Numbered from the stretch's first letter, positions 22,944 through 34,910 are shown. The stretch: 64,000 bases of DNA from Linanthus parryae (GCA_023055425.1 JALGPY010000003.1:75429491-75493490); one strand, 5' to 3'. Notes: generated by a model not told the origin, from the letters alone. Made by a program: numbers and translations.

Positions 22944-23340
22944 TTGATGACGTGAGAATTTGCAAATACCCCATTCCAGTCTGCACTGAGTAAACCGGAC
23001 ACCCTCCCAATTTAGGGATTAATATACGACATTCGAGTTATTTAAGTAGGTATTGAACTCAAGACCTCTAGGAAAACACCACAAAATGTTTAGAATGCAA
23101 ACATGATCAACTCAACTATTCTCCAAGGTCATGTTTAGGTAGCCGATAAGGGGGCGGATGAGATAAGTTATCCCCTTCCCTTTTATCTAGTGTTTGGGTG
23201 CTGGATAGGGGAAGGGATAACTTATCTTCCCCTATGCTGATGGATATTTTTGTGGATTTTTTTATACCACCTAATATATGGTATAATCTCGGATAAGAAA
23301 ATAGAACATACGAGGGTAGAGCAATCCGGAACATGCAGAA
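22944..23340. other. Spacer with a possible MITE fold-back
   Basis: Between Copia-1 and Copia-2. It contains agataagttatccccttccc (23161-23180) and its near-perfect inverted copy gggaagggataacttatct (23208-23226), a fold-back with a 27-bp loop. No ORF and no recognisable LTR for Copia-2 is present here. Confidence 0.5.
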
Positions 23341-23359
23341 CGAGTTCATCATGACCATG

Positions 23360-25409
23360 CAATTGTGACGACTCTTGGGGCGACTCTAACCGTCGAAGCT
23401 CTATCTCAGGTAGTCAGTTTTTAGACTTATCAAGAAGCTTGGTCTATTCTCGAGCGCATGTATGCCTCCTCATCTCGGTCTAATATTCTTGAAATATGAT
23501 CTTTAATCAGTTAAGAAGATGAATGACTCTATTGATGCATATGTCCAGAAAATTTATAAAGAAGATGTCTTACTTTACACCCTTAACGGGTTACCTGATG
23601 AGTACAATGCTTTTATATGTGCTAATAGAATATGATTTGCTCCTATTTATCTTGAAGATCTTCATGTTATCTTAAAGGATGAAGAATATATGCATGAATC
23701 TCAACACTCTATTTCTGTTACCCCTGATGTTGCTGCTTTTTGTGGCTGTTCAACACTCATCAAACCCTAATGTTTCTGATCACATTTACTCTTGTGGTAG
23801 ATGTCGAGGAATACACTATAATAGTAACAGTCGTCGTGACTTTAATAATAACATAATAAGGTTTAATGGTACCAGGGGTAGAGGAGAAGGATTCACAGGT
23901 GGTAGATCCAACTACTCCGAGGGTCACTTCCATCATGGAATTTCTTATGGTAGAGAGGTTTATTTGTTGGTAACACTGGGTCATATCCTGGTATTCTGGT
24001 TCTAGTAATGTTCCTTCTGCTTGTCAAATCTGGGCAAAAATTATCATTCAACCATGTACTGTTATCATAGGATGAACTGTGCCTATCAAGGCAGGTTACC
24101 TCCTCAACAGTTACATCAATGGTTTCTACTAATGGTTATCCTATTACTCAACCTCAACATTGGTTGTCAGATACTAATGACCAATCATAGTACAGATGAT
24201 CTGGGTAATCTTCATATATCTGAGCCTTATAATGGATATGATCATAGTAGGCATTTGTGAATATTACCAATAGTGGTATCTCTCATCTTATTACACCATC
24301 TTATACATTTAAGATGGGTCAAGTTCTTCATGTTCCTGTTATATCTATAAATTGTTTACTAGTCGTTCAAATATGTTTGGATAACAATTGTAGATTAATC
24401 GTTAATGTTAATTCATTATATATTCAGGACTACAATACAAGGAAAACTCTCTATCAGGGCAAGAGTGAATGTGGCCTTTATCCAATGTCCTCAAGTGTCA
24501 ACCAAAGATTCATATCTTCTGGTTATGGCTTCAAGAAACAATTTATTTCTTCTAATATGAAAGGGTGTGTGGGTAAGAAAGTATCTACTTCTCTGTGGCA
24601 TGCTAGACTTGGGCATCCTACATAAGATTGTTTGAGTAAAATATTTCCTCAATGTGTCCCTCTTACTTATATTGAACATTGTCAATATTGCATTTAGGAA
24701 AAATGTCCAGGTTACCTTATTCTACCTCTTATTCCGGAAGTGATACCCCTCTTCACTTACTTCATAGTGATGTATTGGGTTGCTCATCGGCTAAGTCTCT
24801 TCAAGGATATAAATATTATGACTTATTTGCGGATGACTATTCAAGATATACCTGGCTATTTCCTCTTATTCATTAGTCTGATGTTGCTACCATGTTTTCT
24901 ACATTTAAATCACAGGTGAAAATGCTATAGGTACTACTATTAAAGTGAAGCAGATGGTGGTGGTGAATATATCTCTTTTCTTTTTCAAAGAGAACTTCAC
25001 AAAAGTGGCATTATCCATAATATTATGCCCTCATACTCACAAAAAAATTGAGTTTCAGGGAGGAAAGATAGATATATTCTTGAGATAGCCAGCTTCTATC
25101 CCACACTGTTGTTGGTATCATGTTGTGTCTATATCTGTTTATTTGATCAATAGGATGCGTTAAAGGAGCACAATTCACCATCGGAATCACTTTTTGGAAG
25201 CAAACCTGTTATTCTCTATTACATGCTTTAGGTTGTGCATGTTACCCTAAATGAGACCTTATTATTATTCTAAGCTTGATCCTCACACTAAACAATTTAT
25301 ATTTGTGGGATATGCTTCTGGCTATAAGGGTTACACCTGTTACCATAAAAGTACAACGAAAACTTATATCAGCAGAGATGCGATTTTTGATGAAATTTTA
25401 TTTCCCTAC
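23360..25409 (+). pseudogene. Copia-2 gag, protease and integrase (first piece)
   Basis: Gag is readable from about 23430 (AWSILERMYASSSRSNILEI-like, then LLYTLNGLPDEYNAF at 23574), with a degraded zinc knuckle (CQIxxKNYHSTMYCYHRMN, about 24020). The pre-integrase region is well preserved (ITPSYTFKMGQVLHVPVIS, GLYPMSS, SLWHARLGHPT at about 24590), and integrase gives LLHSDVLGCSS, DDYSRYTWLFPL and the tail YASGYKGYTCYH, FDEILFPY. It ends exactly at the Tat element insertion. Confidence 0.85.
25405..25409. other. Target-site duplication CCTAC, left copy
   Basis: CCTAC directly precedes the left LTR of the Tat-type element and is repeated at 40495-40499 directly after the right LTR. Confidence 0.95.
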
Positions 25410-26036
25410 TGTGCACAAGAGATTCCGGCGGGGAGACCTCCGTGTACACCGTATGTAGAGGATCAGAGATCGCACAGGAAGAGTGGGGTTGTGTATAGGG
25501 AGAGAGTAAGGCAGTAGCAATGTCTGAGAGAGAGACAGAGGTTTGGCAGAGCTTCCGCGTATGGCCAGTGTGTTCTCCTTTGTATGGAAAGGTTAACGTC
25601 CTATATATAGCAGGGAACGTGACCGTTGTAGTGTGGTTAATGCGCCCAGTAATGGCGTCTTAATTAGCTTAACCATAACGGCACGTTCGTCCGAGTATAT
25701 AGGGACCGTTACAGCACGTTGTGCGCGAATACCGGAACCGTTACGAGGTTGACCGGGTTTGACCGGATTAACCGGGTTTATGGAGCTCGTGCCATAGATC
25801 TCTCAAAGCAGTTACTAAAGGTCGCGTGCGGGCTTGGCTCGCACGCGACAGGGCTTACTCTAGCCTCCAAACCACTAAGTCCCTACAAGTCCCGTGCAGT
25901 GGTATGCGAGGGCTCTGTCTCGCAGCCCCCACATGGATCAGCTCGGCTGGTGATCCAGTGTGTGTGGAGCACAATATGGTGTGCTGGATGGTTGCCACGT
26001 GGCCAAGATCTGTAAGCTCAGAAAGCACTATCTACA
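25410..26036 (-). repeat. Tat-type element LTR, left (3' LTR), 627 bp
   Basis: Starts TGTGCACAAG and ends TATCTACA (TG...CA). It contains a palindromic ctatatatag TATA at 25601-25610 and a G-box-like gccacgtggc near 25994. It is aligned base for base with 39868-40494. Because the TATA is palindromic it could serve either strand; the plus-strand gene at 26764 begins just beyond this LTR. Confidence 0.95.
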
Positions 26037-26763
26037 TTAGTCCCCTTTCTGCGCGTGAAGACTCATAGCTGTATAGACTTCCATGCGCGGAAACCAACAT
26101 ACGCGTCGTCGCCACACACCAATTCAAATACGGGTAAGTTCAGCCCCCGTGCGTGCCATTATGACCTAAAACCCCTAGAGTCGTGCCGTCTGGCTTTTAG
26201 GGTTTTAGGCGTGACGTCAGCTTGTCCTGTGATTGCGCGATTTGACGGTGACGGTTGCGATTCGACTACTGAAAGGACGCAACCTTTCATTGTTTTTGGA
26301 TAAATACTTTGTATCCTCCATTGTTGCAAAGCATCACTTCTTTCTCTTAAAGTGAATGGTACCCGGAGATCTTCGAGAGCGGATTCAGATAATCAATCAT
26401 CAATTCAAAACTGCAAATCGTCTTCTTCAACTGTGCATATCCAAGCAAGCTTTGCGAAAACAAGGTTGGCCTTGTTCAATTTCGATTTAAAATGCCAGTG
26501 TATGCCCTGAACTGCGTTGAATCTGTAAACCCATATAATCTGTTGAAACTTGTGAAGAAGCTCCAGGCTTTGGACCCAATTGCGGCTTGATCCCTCAATA
26601 ATAAGGACCTTGGATAGGGTTTTGAAATCCCTTGATAATGCAACCCTCTAATTTCTGAAATTGATACTAGAAACTGTTCATCTTTCTTTCTATAGATCTT
26701 GAATCTCGAAATTCAAACTGAAGTAGCATATTTCTCCCCCCTTTTTCTTGCTCTTCCGCAGGA
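26037..26763 (+). promoter_or_regulatory. Polypurine tract of the element and leader of the antisense gene
   Basis: At 26040-26050 the complement of agaaagggga is the polypurine tract next to the 3' LTR on the minus strand. On the plus strand a ggataaatac TATA-like motif at about 26299 could start the transcript of the antisense gene, leaving a leader of about 430 nt with only short upstream ORFs. Confidence 0.5.
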
Positions 26764-29700
26764 ATGGCCAAGACAAAAGGAACCAAACCCATCAAGGAGG
26801 ACGAAGAGATCCCCGATCTTCCGCAGGCTTTGTGGCGAAAAGCCCCCTATCTAGGTGGCAAAGATTTCTACCATGCGAGGGTTAAGGCAAAGAGAATGCC
26901 TGCTCCTGTCCCAATTGAGGGATTGCTAACACTGACTCGCCCGGTTAACTCGGCCTTGCTCGAGTTAATTGGCTCCGAGGATGTGGTTCGATTGGGAATC
27001 GAGAATGGGTATTTCCCCTACACTGCGATTTCTACCCAAGCTTTTGTCCAGAAATTGGACTATATAAATGAGTGGATTGACCACGTGTTGACCAATCATG
27101 CCGCGACTCTTGATGAAGCCGGCGTATACTTCGCTGTTCGTGCTATGAAGGGTGCTGCCGTGAAGCTGGACCAGTCCATGCTTCTAGACCTTCTTTCTCG
27201 CTACTCTTCTGCGACTCACACATTCCACTTTGCTGAGTTCGAGGCTGCCCCTACACTCGAGGACGTGCAGATGTTGTACGATCTTTCTCCCATGGGTGAG
27301 GTGGACCCTTTGAGTCCTTTGAGGACGGCTGCGGAGATTGCCTTGTACACGTAGATGGAGGAATTCTTGGCAGAGGTAAAGAAAATCTCCACCCGGTGGA
27401 CTACTACGAAATCCCTTCCCAACTGGCAATTGGTTGATACGTCTGCGAAGAATACCTGGAACAAATGGTTGCAGTACTTCTTTCGAGACTATGCGAACAG
27501 CAGCATCACTAAGAAGCTTCTGAGTGAGAACCCAGAGGCCGAGAATTATGTGGAGGGTAAAGGCTATCACTTGACCCTTTGTGCTTTCCTCTGTGCTTGG
27601 TTGTCGAGGTATTTGATTGACGGTCACCCGCATGATGGGGTCTTTTACCATGTTCTGCCACTTGCTGTGAGACTTGCCCTTGGCCAGAGAGTCGCACTCG
27701 GACCCTTGGTCTTGGGCACGCTGTATTACAGGCTTGATCAGCTGGTTTTGGCCATGAAAGAGTCGTGTGGCCGCCTCGACGTACTGACCTTTGTCAATAT
27801 CTCCTTTTTGACAATGTGGGTCTTCGAGCGGTGGCCATCCTATGCCCCAACTGCTCTCAAACCCGACAAGTGGTGTCCCCCAGGCGAGACGGAGGAGCGC
27901 AACAGCGGCAGAGCTGCGAGGTGGTTCGGAGCGAACAATACCAAGTGCGTTTGGAGCTTGATATGCGACAAACGGAAAGAGTTTACCGCCAGGCCCTATG
28001 CCACACGCATTGAGAACGTGCGATGGTTTCCAAAGCTGTACCCCTCTAAGGGTGTTGTCTTCTTAGAAGAGCTGCTCTTCGAAGAGGGATCGCATTTCCA
28101 TGAGCGCTATCGCGAGTTCTTTTGCTGGTGTCTACGAGGTTCCCTTCCTGCCATCGCAGAGCATATTCGTGAGCTCGCGCCAAGGTATGAGAGGATTACC
28201 GTGGATGTTGACCCCACTCGAGTTTCTCCCCAGTTCGGCTTTGATGCAGTGGCACCATCAATCTGGCCCCAGTCCATTATCAGAGGTTGTTATAAGCGCT
28301 TGCTAACAAAGGAGTGCAAGACAGTATTCATGAACAATCTTCCCTTTGAGCAGCCTGCAGGGACCCGCGAGGGTGGCTGTTCTCAGAACTGGCTCGCATA
28401 CTGGGTCGCCCAGCAAACGAGGATTGAGACGCAGTCGGCCGCGCAGCCAAGTAGAGCTCCCTTGATCAAGAGAAATTCTTTTCCGTTTCGCCCCAATTGC
28501 AGTCTGAGCGAGTCTGAATATGGTTGCTACTCACTGTTGGATCTTGAGAACCATTTGTGTCCTGACGTCATTCTGAAGGAGAAGGTCGCCGCAGTTAAGA
28601 AAGGCGACACGCATGTCGTCAGATATAGCAAGGCATTTGCTGAGGTAAGCAATTTTTCCGCGTGCGTTAAGCTTCTTGATTTCCTTATGCTGACGCCTTC
28701 ATTCTGTACTGTTTGCTGTAGTGTCATGTGCGGAGATTCGCATCTGGTGATCGCTCCAAGTCATTGGTTGACACCATTGTTGCCACCAGAAGACAAAAGC
28801 AGCCGTTTCTGCTAGCGTGGAGGATGGACCCTGAGGTCGAAACCAAGATTCGCGCAGTCATGAATGCTTTTTCTGACTCGCTGATAGACAATGCTCCGGC
28901 CCCGTCTCCTCCCGGAGATGATCCGTCCCCTCCAGCGACTGCGGCGCCGAGAGCGAAGAGACCCAGGCAAAAGGGAATTACAATTTCTTCCCCTAGAAGT
29001 GCTCCAACTTCTCCCCCGGGGAGGTCCCTTTCTGTCAAGGATAAAGGCAAGGGTCGCATGCCCAGCAAAGTGCGGAAAGAGCTCGCAGTTTAGACTTTCG
29101 TTCCATTCAACCAGGAGGAAGAAGGAGAGAGACAGGAGCCCAGAGAAAGTGATGAAGAAGAAGAAAGAACAGTGGTGACGCATGAGGAAGAATCAGGAGT
29201 ACCTCCGTCTCGTTTCTCTGCTCATTATCGTAATTCTTTTGCAATTCTTTCTTAAACCAATCGTTTCTTCGCAGATGACGATGATGATGAGACCATCGGT
29301 GGCCTTTTGGCCAAGAGACAAAAGAGAGATACCCATTCTGGCATTACAGACGATCCCATAAGCGAGGACGTTCTTGCTGAGTCCCGGAAGACAGCCGCGG
29401 AAGCTGCTGAAAGAAGAAGGCAGCGGGAGGAGGAGGAGCTCGAGCGTGTGAGACAGCGGAGCCTCGAAGAGCAGCATGTTGACGACTTAGTGCGTCCAGT
29501 TACCGAGGAAGACGAGCTTCCCGAAGAAGTGGCTCCTCAGGCGGAGGAGGAGGATGCGATTCCAGAGGATGCAGCAGCCCTGGAGAAGCCCAAGCGGACT
29601 TTGAAGAAATCGCAGGCGGCGATAAAGGTGAGATCTTCAATCTCGTAGTAACTTATAGAGATGTTATTGTGGGTGCGTCAAAGCATGGTGTGTCAAAGGC

Positions 29701-31054
29701 TGACATTCGCCGTTGGCTAGTAGGCAAGTTCGGAGAACCTTCAGGTAACCATTTGAGCGATATACATGTACTAGTCCTGAGCAAATTGAAACAGAATCAT
29801 GACTGGTTTCTTCGCATCCCAAGTCACGCTCCTCTTAAATACTTGCTTAATGAGGACACACTAATAGGACATGGTTCCACGTCTTTAGTGTATGACGAAG
29901 ATAGATCAATCCCACCTTCGCGTGGAGGTGCTTGCTCTTAGCTTTAACAAAGATAGTAAAATAACGTTCACTGCAAGTTACCTCATACCATCGCATTTTG
30001 TATCGCAGGAAATGTTGAGGAACCTGCGCCGGAGCAAAGAAGTCAACCTTCTGTGTCCTATGCTCCGATTCTGAGCTCCCATACCGAGAATCCAGTCGCA
30101 GCTGCTGAATACGCAGGTGAGTCTCTTGAGGACATCATCGAACTTTCTGATGATGCTGAAGCTGACGCTGTGCTGATGGAGGAAGACGCCCATACTGGCG
30201 CTGAGGAAGTAAGGACAAGTACTGCTGATGCTTCCGCATCTGAGAGTGTCCCTTGACAAGCAACCTCAGTTGTCACTTCGCCTCCGGCGATGACTGAGTC
30301 GGTGGCACCTGTTCCTGCGTGGAGCTTTTGGGGCTCGCAGGTTGGTAATGCAGTCGCAGCTGGTGCGGCTTATACTCTTCCTTCTAACTATGAGGAGTTA
30401 GAGCTCGCAGCTGACAGAAGAGCTATGGAGCGGGGACAGTCTTCGACCACTCCGGCAGCGCGCATTCCTTCTCTTCGTGAGATTCTGGAAGGAACTGGTA
30501 AGTATAGATTTACTGTTCGCATCTCGCAGTATTCACTTGCGAGTTTGACATCATAACTTAGCTTTGACATCGCTTTAGGTTTGAAGCAAACTGATGTGGA
30601 CTGGGTAGTTCGGATGCGCCTCACCTACCCCCAATCATTTGTGAGATCTCTGGAGATATGGCCCTTCGACAGGAGGCTGTTCCTTACTGAAGCCATTTGG
30701 ATTTTGGAGCAGCTGTCTGCGGCTACGCCTGCGACCATTTCCGTCCAAAGTGCTGAATTGCTTTGTGGCATGTGCCAAAATCTCCTGACCAAAGTTCAAG
30801 GCAGGCTGGGTTTCAGATTTCTTATGAAAAGAGTTACTCTGATTCGCGCAGCCGTAACTTTGAAGCTCGGCCACCAGAACCTCGCAGCCGAGAAGCAGAA
30901 GGTGGAGCAGCAAAAGCAAAAGGTTGACGAAGCTCTGAAGCTCTATCATGAGATGAATGCTAAGTGCGAGCAACTGAAACAAGAAGTGGAGCAGGTAGAG
31001 AAGCTGAGCCATCAGTTCGCGCCCCATGACTCCTTGATCAAGAATTTGCTTTGA
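26764..31054 (+). pseudogene. Antisense plant mobile domain (PMD, MAIN/MAIL-like) gene carried by the Tat-type element
   Basis: Starts MAKTKGTKPIKEDEE at 26764. Exon pieces: 26764-28644, 28722-29229, 29275-29627, one ending at 29744, about 30010-30497, 30579-31054; phases agree except around 29628-29744, where sequence seems lost. The 45-base intron 29230-29274 is unusually short for a plant. The first 630 residues look like the plant mobile domain (LLSRYSSATHTFHF, GYHLTLCAFLCAWLSRYLI, YHVLPLAVRLALG, FVNISFLTMWVFERW). Then come acidic and basic low-complexity tails and a coiled coil (LAAEKQKVEQQKQKV) to the stop at 31054. Three isolated stops interrupt an otherwise open frame: TAG 27352, TAG 29091, TGA 30254. 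Host PMD proteins MAIN/MAIL1 act in nuclear silencing and genome stability; PMD copies are known from gypsy elements. Function here is unknown. Confidence 0.75.
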
Positions 31055-31455
31055 CTTTATGTTTTTGAAAAAAATAGCAAGGAACATTAATGTAATGTTT
31101 GAAACATTAATGTAATGTTGCTAGGGTTTCTCCCCCCCTTTTTTTTAACAACAAGAATTGACTTGCCCGTTTTGCCCTTTCCGGGATTTGATAGGATATC
31201 TCTGTGCATATCCAATTATGACATCAGCAATTGATATTCTGCTTGATTTTCGTGCTAATTTCTCGGAAGATAAGCCCACTTTCGTTTGGAAGTCCATCCG
31301 AATCATGACCATCCGTCATTTATTAAGATACGCAACTGAATCGTCGTAGCCTTTAGTAGGGTAATTGATCGTTACCGCTTTTCAAGGCATAAGTGATTGA
31401 CCTACCCTCTTTTTGAATTCTGCTGACTCATCTTTGGCAACTGAAGAGTCTCCGC
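31055..31455. other. Non-coding spacer after the antisense gene
   Basis: AT-rich. A short direct repeat aacattaatgtaatgttt occurs twice at 31083-31120. No other structure seen. Confidence 0.5.
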
Positions 31456-31785
31456 AAGGTCTATATAAACCCTGTCTTTGCCATTTGGGTTCTTCATCCC
31501 AAAAATGTGCTCTGCCGTGAGTCCTTACGACTGCTGGCTTCAACGCTTGTTTTTCGTTGATTCATGGCAACTTCAGGTTGTGAATCCTGAGTTTGCGCTT
31601 TGTGCTATAGAAATAGTTTCCAAGGTCTATATAAACCCTGTCTTTGCCATTTGGGTTCTTCATCCCAAAAATGTGCTCTGCCGTGAGTCCTTACGACTGC
31701 TGGCTTCCGCTTGTTTTTCGTTGATTCATGGCAACTTCAGGTTGTGAATCCTGAGTTTGCGCTTTGTGCTATAGAAATAGTTTCC
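31456..31785 (+). repeat. Tandem duplication of a 166-bp TATA-containing unit
   Basis: The unit aaggtctatataaaccctgt... at 31456 recurs at 31622, nearly identical apart from a 3-4 base gap near ctggctt(caa)cgcttg. Each copy has a strong plus-strand TATA (ctatataaacc) followed after about 45 bases by an ATG, so it may be a duplicated promoter, though no long ORF follows. Confidence 0.85.
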
Positions 31786-32539
31786 AAGATCCACTTTATG
31801 AGGCATATTGCTCTTTATAACCAGCATAAAGAAGATGGAGATGATATCTCATATATGTTCGAAGAATTTTCTTCGTGTATTATGTTTGCGGGTCATGTTT
31901 CCGGCTGCCTCCCGGCGCGGTGCAGCGCCGAAGTGACCGTGCTACCGTCTCGTAATGAACGACGGAATTCTCCTCCAGCATCCCTGGAGGAGAACTTATT
32001 GCCTCCACGTTCGTGAGCTCAGGGTGGCGAACCGCTGCGTTCATCCCCGTCTACAAGGAGCCCTTACCCTTTGGAGCTTCTGCTTGCCTGTTGATTGCCG
32101 GAACTGGTGGTTCCTTAGGCACATCTCTTGGGATGTTGATCTGACAAGGGCCTTTTCAAATACTGGGATCTTGAACGTATGGCTTCATGTGGCTCTTCGG
32201 AGCAAGATCCTTCTTGCGACAGATGTTCGGTCGCAGGTCTATGCATCGCACGGACGGTGTTAGGACCGTCGGGTTCATCCTTTTCAATCAGGATTCCCGT
32301 AGTGTCTCTGCTGGCTTGTCAGCTACTTTTGGAATGTATTGTAAGCCATGTTGGCTGTGTAGTTAGATTTGAGCTTTTTCGCTTGTAAGCTGCTATCTAG
32401 ACAGATAAATTGTAAGTCTTTTCGACTCATAATGATAAATAGCCTTTTGTATTATCTGCTGTCTTGTTACAACAAAATACAATTTCGCATGCGCTTTGGC
32501 ATATTTCGCCTTGCATAATGTTATGTAATGGTTTCGCAT
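31786..32539. other. Non-coding region of the Tat-type element
   Basis: Contains the hairpin ctcctccag-catcc-ctggaggag at 31969-31991. Otherwise mixed sequence with only short ORFs; I recognise no domain. Confidence 0.4.
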
Positions 32540-33275
32540 TTGCTATCTGCCATATGAATTCGCAGATGTTTCACTAGATCGTTCGAGATCATATTTTCGC
32601 AGCTGTGCCATCTTGGCAGATGGGCTTGTGATTAGCCTTTGATGCACGTGCTATCATGTCAGATAGACCTTTGTAGATCACTTAAGATCATTTTCACAAT
32701 ATTGCTATCGTAGCAGATAGTCTTTAGTAGATCAATTAAGATCGTTCTTCGCGCGAGTTGCCATCGTGGCAGGTAGGCTTTGCTAGATCAATTAAGATCG
32801 TTTTTCGCATGAGTTGCTATCGTAGCAGATAGGCTTTAGAAGATCAATTAAGATCGTTTTTTGCATGCGTTGCTGTCGTAACAGATAGGCTTTAGTAGAT
32901 CAATTAAGATCGCATTTGCATAGGCTGCTATCGTAACAGATAGGCTTAGGTGATCAACTCAGATCGCATTTGCATTGGCTGCTATCGTAACAGATAGGCT
33001 TAGATGATCAATTCAGATCGCATTTGCATAGGCTGCTATCGTAACAGATAGGCTTAGATGATCAATTCAGATCGCATTTGCATAGGCTGCTATCGTAACA
33101 GATAGGCTTAGATGATCAATTAAGATCGCATTTGCATAGGCTGCTATCGTAACAGATATGCTTAGATGATCAATTAAGATCGCATTTGCATAGGCTGCTA
33201 TCGTAACAGATAGGCTTAGATGATCAATTAAGATCGCATTTCGCAGATTGCTATTGTAGCGGATAACCCATTGTT
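32540..33275. repeat. Satellite-like tandem array, basic period 54 bp
   Basis: At least seven consecutive units start with gatcgcatttgcatagg at 32908, 32962, 33016, 33070, 33124, 33178 and 33232, exactly 54 bp apart; core words are tgctatcgtaacagataggc and gatcaatt(a/c)agatcg. Further left the units are more diverged and slightly longer (58-60 bp), back to about 32540. Tandem arrays in the 3' region of Tat-type elements are known and can seed satellite DNA. Confidence 0.92.
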
Positions 33276-33476
33276 AACAGTTATAACAAACTAAAATGAA
33301 GCAAAATTGACATCCAGAAATATGAAGTTTCTCATTTGGGAGAATTTTCTTATTATAACGCTCTCGTATGGGAGAGATTAGATTACAATCCTCTCATATG
33401 GGAGAGGAGTTTGTGTAAATCATAGCCATACAAGACATTAAGCGACGTTATAATAAAACGCATGAAATAAGAGAAG
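33276..33476. other. Spacer downstream of integrase
   Basis: Contains two near-identical words with ctc(t/a)(c/t)atatgggagag (about 33360-33405). No ORF. Confidence 0.4.
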
Positions 33477-34910
33477 TCAGGGATAGTACTTCTTAATCCA
33501 GCGCATGTTGACTGAACTCGGGGTTGAGGTTGTGCCGTGTAACCTTCGTATGCTGCAGTAGCTACTGTCAAAGACTTCTGTGACTTCGAAAGGTCCTTCC
33601 CAATTGGCTGCGAACTTCGGGTGAGTCGCTTCTCGCATACAGTGGTCAGATGCGCGCAAGACCAAGTCTCCAACTGCGAAATCTCTTCGCTGGACCGTTT
33701 TATTGTAAGCGCGAGCGATTCTTTCTTGATACCGCTTGTTGGTCCTTTTGGCTTGTTCTCGCTTTTCCTCCAGCAAGACTAAGTCATGATCACGTTGATT
33801 TTCATAGAGTGCGTGGAAGGCTAACCTTGCCGAATTGACTCTCACCTCCGCAGGTACCACAGCTTCGGCCCCATAACATAGTAGAAATGGCGAGGCCCCC
33901 GTGGGTGTCCTTGGAGAAGTTCGGTACGCCCATAGAGCTATGCTTAGGGAGTCGGCCCACTTCTTGTGGTCGTCTGCGACCATCTTGCTCAAGATCCTCA
34001 ACAGCGTTTTGTTGGTCGCTTCGGCTTGTCCGTTCCCCTTCGGGTAATAAGGGGTAGAACATATCTGCCTGATATTGTACTCTGCTAACTTCGCAGCTAC
34101 CTGGCGATTAACAAAGGGAGTACCATTATCTGAAAGAATGGTGTTTGGGATTCCGAACCTGCATATGATGTTTTCTTGAATGAAGTTGACCACAGCTAGC
34201 GCATTTGCCGTCTTGAGTGGTACTGCCTCCACCCATTTGGTGAATAGCTCAGTTGCGGTGAGAATAAAATGATTTCCGTGCGACATTGGTCGGATGGGAC
34301 CGATGAAGTCTAGAGCCCATGTGTGAAATGGCCATGGCGTCCCTAATGCATGTAGATCCACGGCGGGAGCGTGCACTAGGTTTCCTTTGAATTGGCACTC
34401 CTGGCAGCGTCGTACTTTGGTGCGGCAATCGACCTCCATCGTGGGCCAGAAATATCCAATTGAGAGGAGCTGCCTGCATAATTTCGCACCTCCTTGGTGT
34501 TCCACCTGATGAGAAAGGTCCATGACTTCTTGTGCTTCTCTGCCGTCTAGACATCGCAGCAAGTTGCCCTCGTGACCTCTTCGCCAAAGCAGGTTTTCCT
34601 GTACTACATATCGAGATGCTTTCCTCTTTAATTTCTCGGCTTCTTTTCTCGATTCAGGCACGGTGCCCTGAGTGAGAAAATCAAAGAGTGGCTTCCTCCA
34701 ATCTGTGTCATCATCAGTTAGAGCGATGAGTAAAGAATCTTTGATTAGTGCGCAACTCTCGCACTTCCCTTGTATCAGGGCCGCGGCTGTTGACATGTCT
34801 GGCCAATGAATGCCATATCTCTGAGCCTTCCTGTAGATTGACACCTCGCTTTTTCCGCAAGCATGTTGGTGAATCTTTTCTAACAACAGTTGTCCCTCTC
34901 GCTCGGAGAC
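33477..34910 (-). CDS. Tat-type element integrase with duplicated zinc-binding module
   Basis: Open from 34910 to the stop at 33477, in the same frame as the second RNase H upstream and separated from it only by TGA at 34911-34913. It encodes the second half of zinc module 1 (HQHACGKS, CESC), a full zinc module 2 (34715-34380: DDTDWRKPLF, SHQVEHQGG, RCQECQ), the catalytic core with D (WALDFIGPI), D (ILSDNGTPF) and E (NGQAEATNK), 35 residues apart as in the DD35E signature, and a C-terminal DNA-binding region (FAVGDLVLRASD, WEGPFEV). Integrase inserts the cDNA into the host chromosome. The core looks intact; no ATG is needed if the polyprotein is read through. Confidence 0.92.
   Translation of the reverse strand, partial: VSEREGQLLLEKIHQHACGKSEVSIYRKAQRYGIHWPDMSTAAALIQGKCESCALIKDSLLIALTDDDTDWRKPLFDFLTQGTVPESRKEAEKLKRKASRYVVQENLLWRRGHEGNLLRCLDGREAQEVMDLSHQVEHQGGAKLCRQLLSIGYFWPTMEVDCRTKVRRCQECQFKGNLVHAPAVDLHALGTPWPFHTWALDFIGPIRPMSHGNHFILTATELFTKWVEAVPLKTANALAVVNFIQENIICRFGIPNTILSDNGTPFVNRQVAAKLAEYNIRQICSTPYYPKGNGQAEATNKTLLRILSKMVADDHKKWADSLSIALWAYRTSPRTPTGASPFLLCYGAEAVVPAEVRVNSARLAFHALYENQRDHDLVLLEEKREQAKRTNKRYQERIARAYNKTVQRRDFAVGDLVLRASDHCMREATHPKFAANWEGPFEVTEVFDSSYCSIRRLHGTTSTPSSVNMRWIKKYYP

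Noticed and set aside
26764..28815. Long plus-strand frames taken as a host gene
   Set aside because: They lie wholly between two LTRs with a shared target duplication, so the gene belongs to the element.
28724..29183. Minus-strand open frames opposite the PMD gene tail
   Set aside because: Low-complexity shadows of the plus-strand acidic and basic tails; no domain.
32540..33275. Regular repeats with near-constant period, CRISPR-like at first sight
   Set aside because: The whole 54-bp unit is repeated, with no unique spacers, in a plant retrotransposon. It is a tandem satellite-like array.
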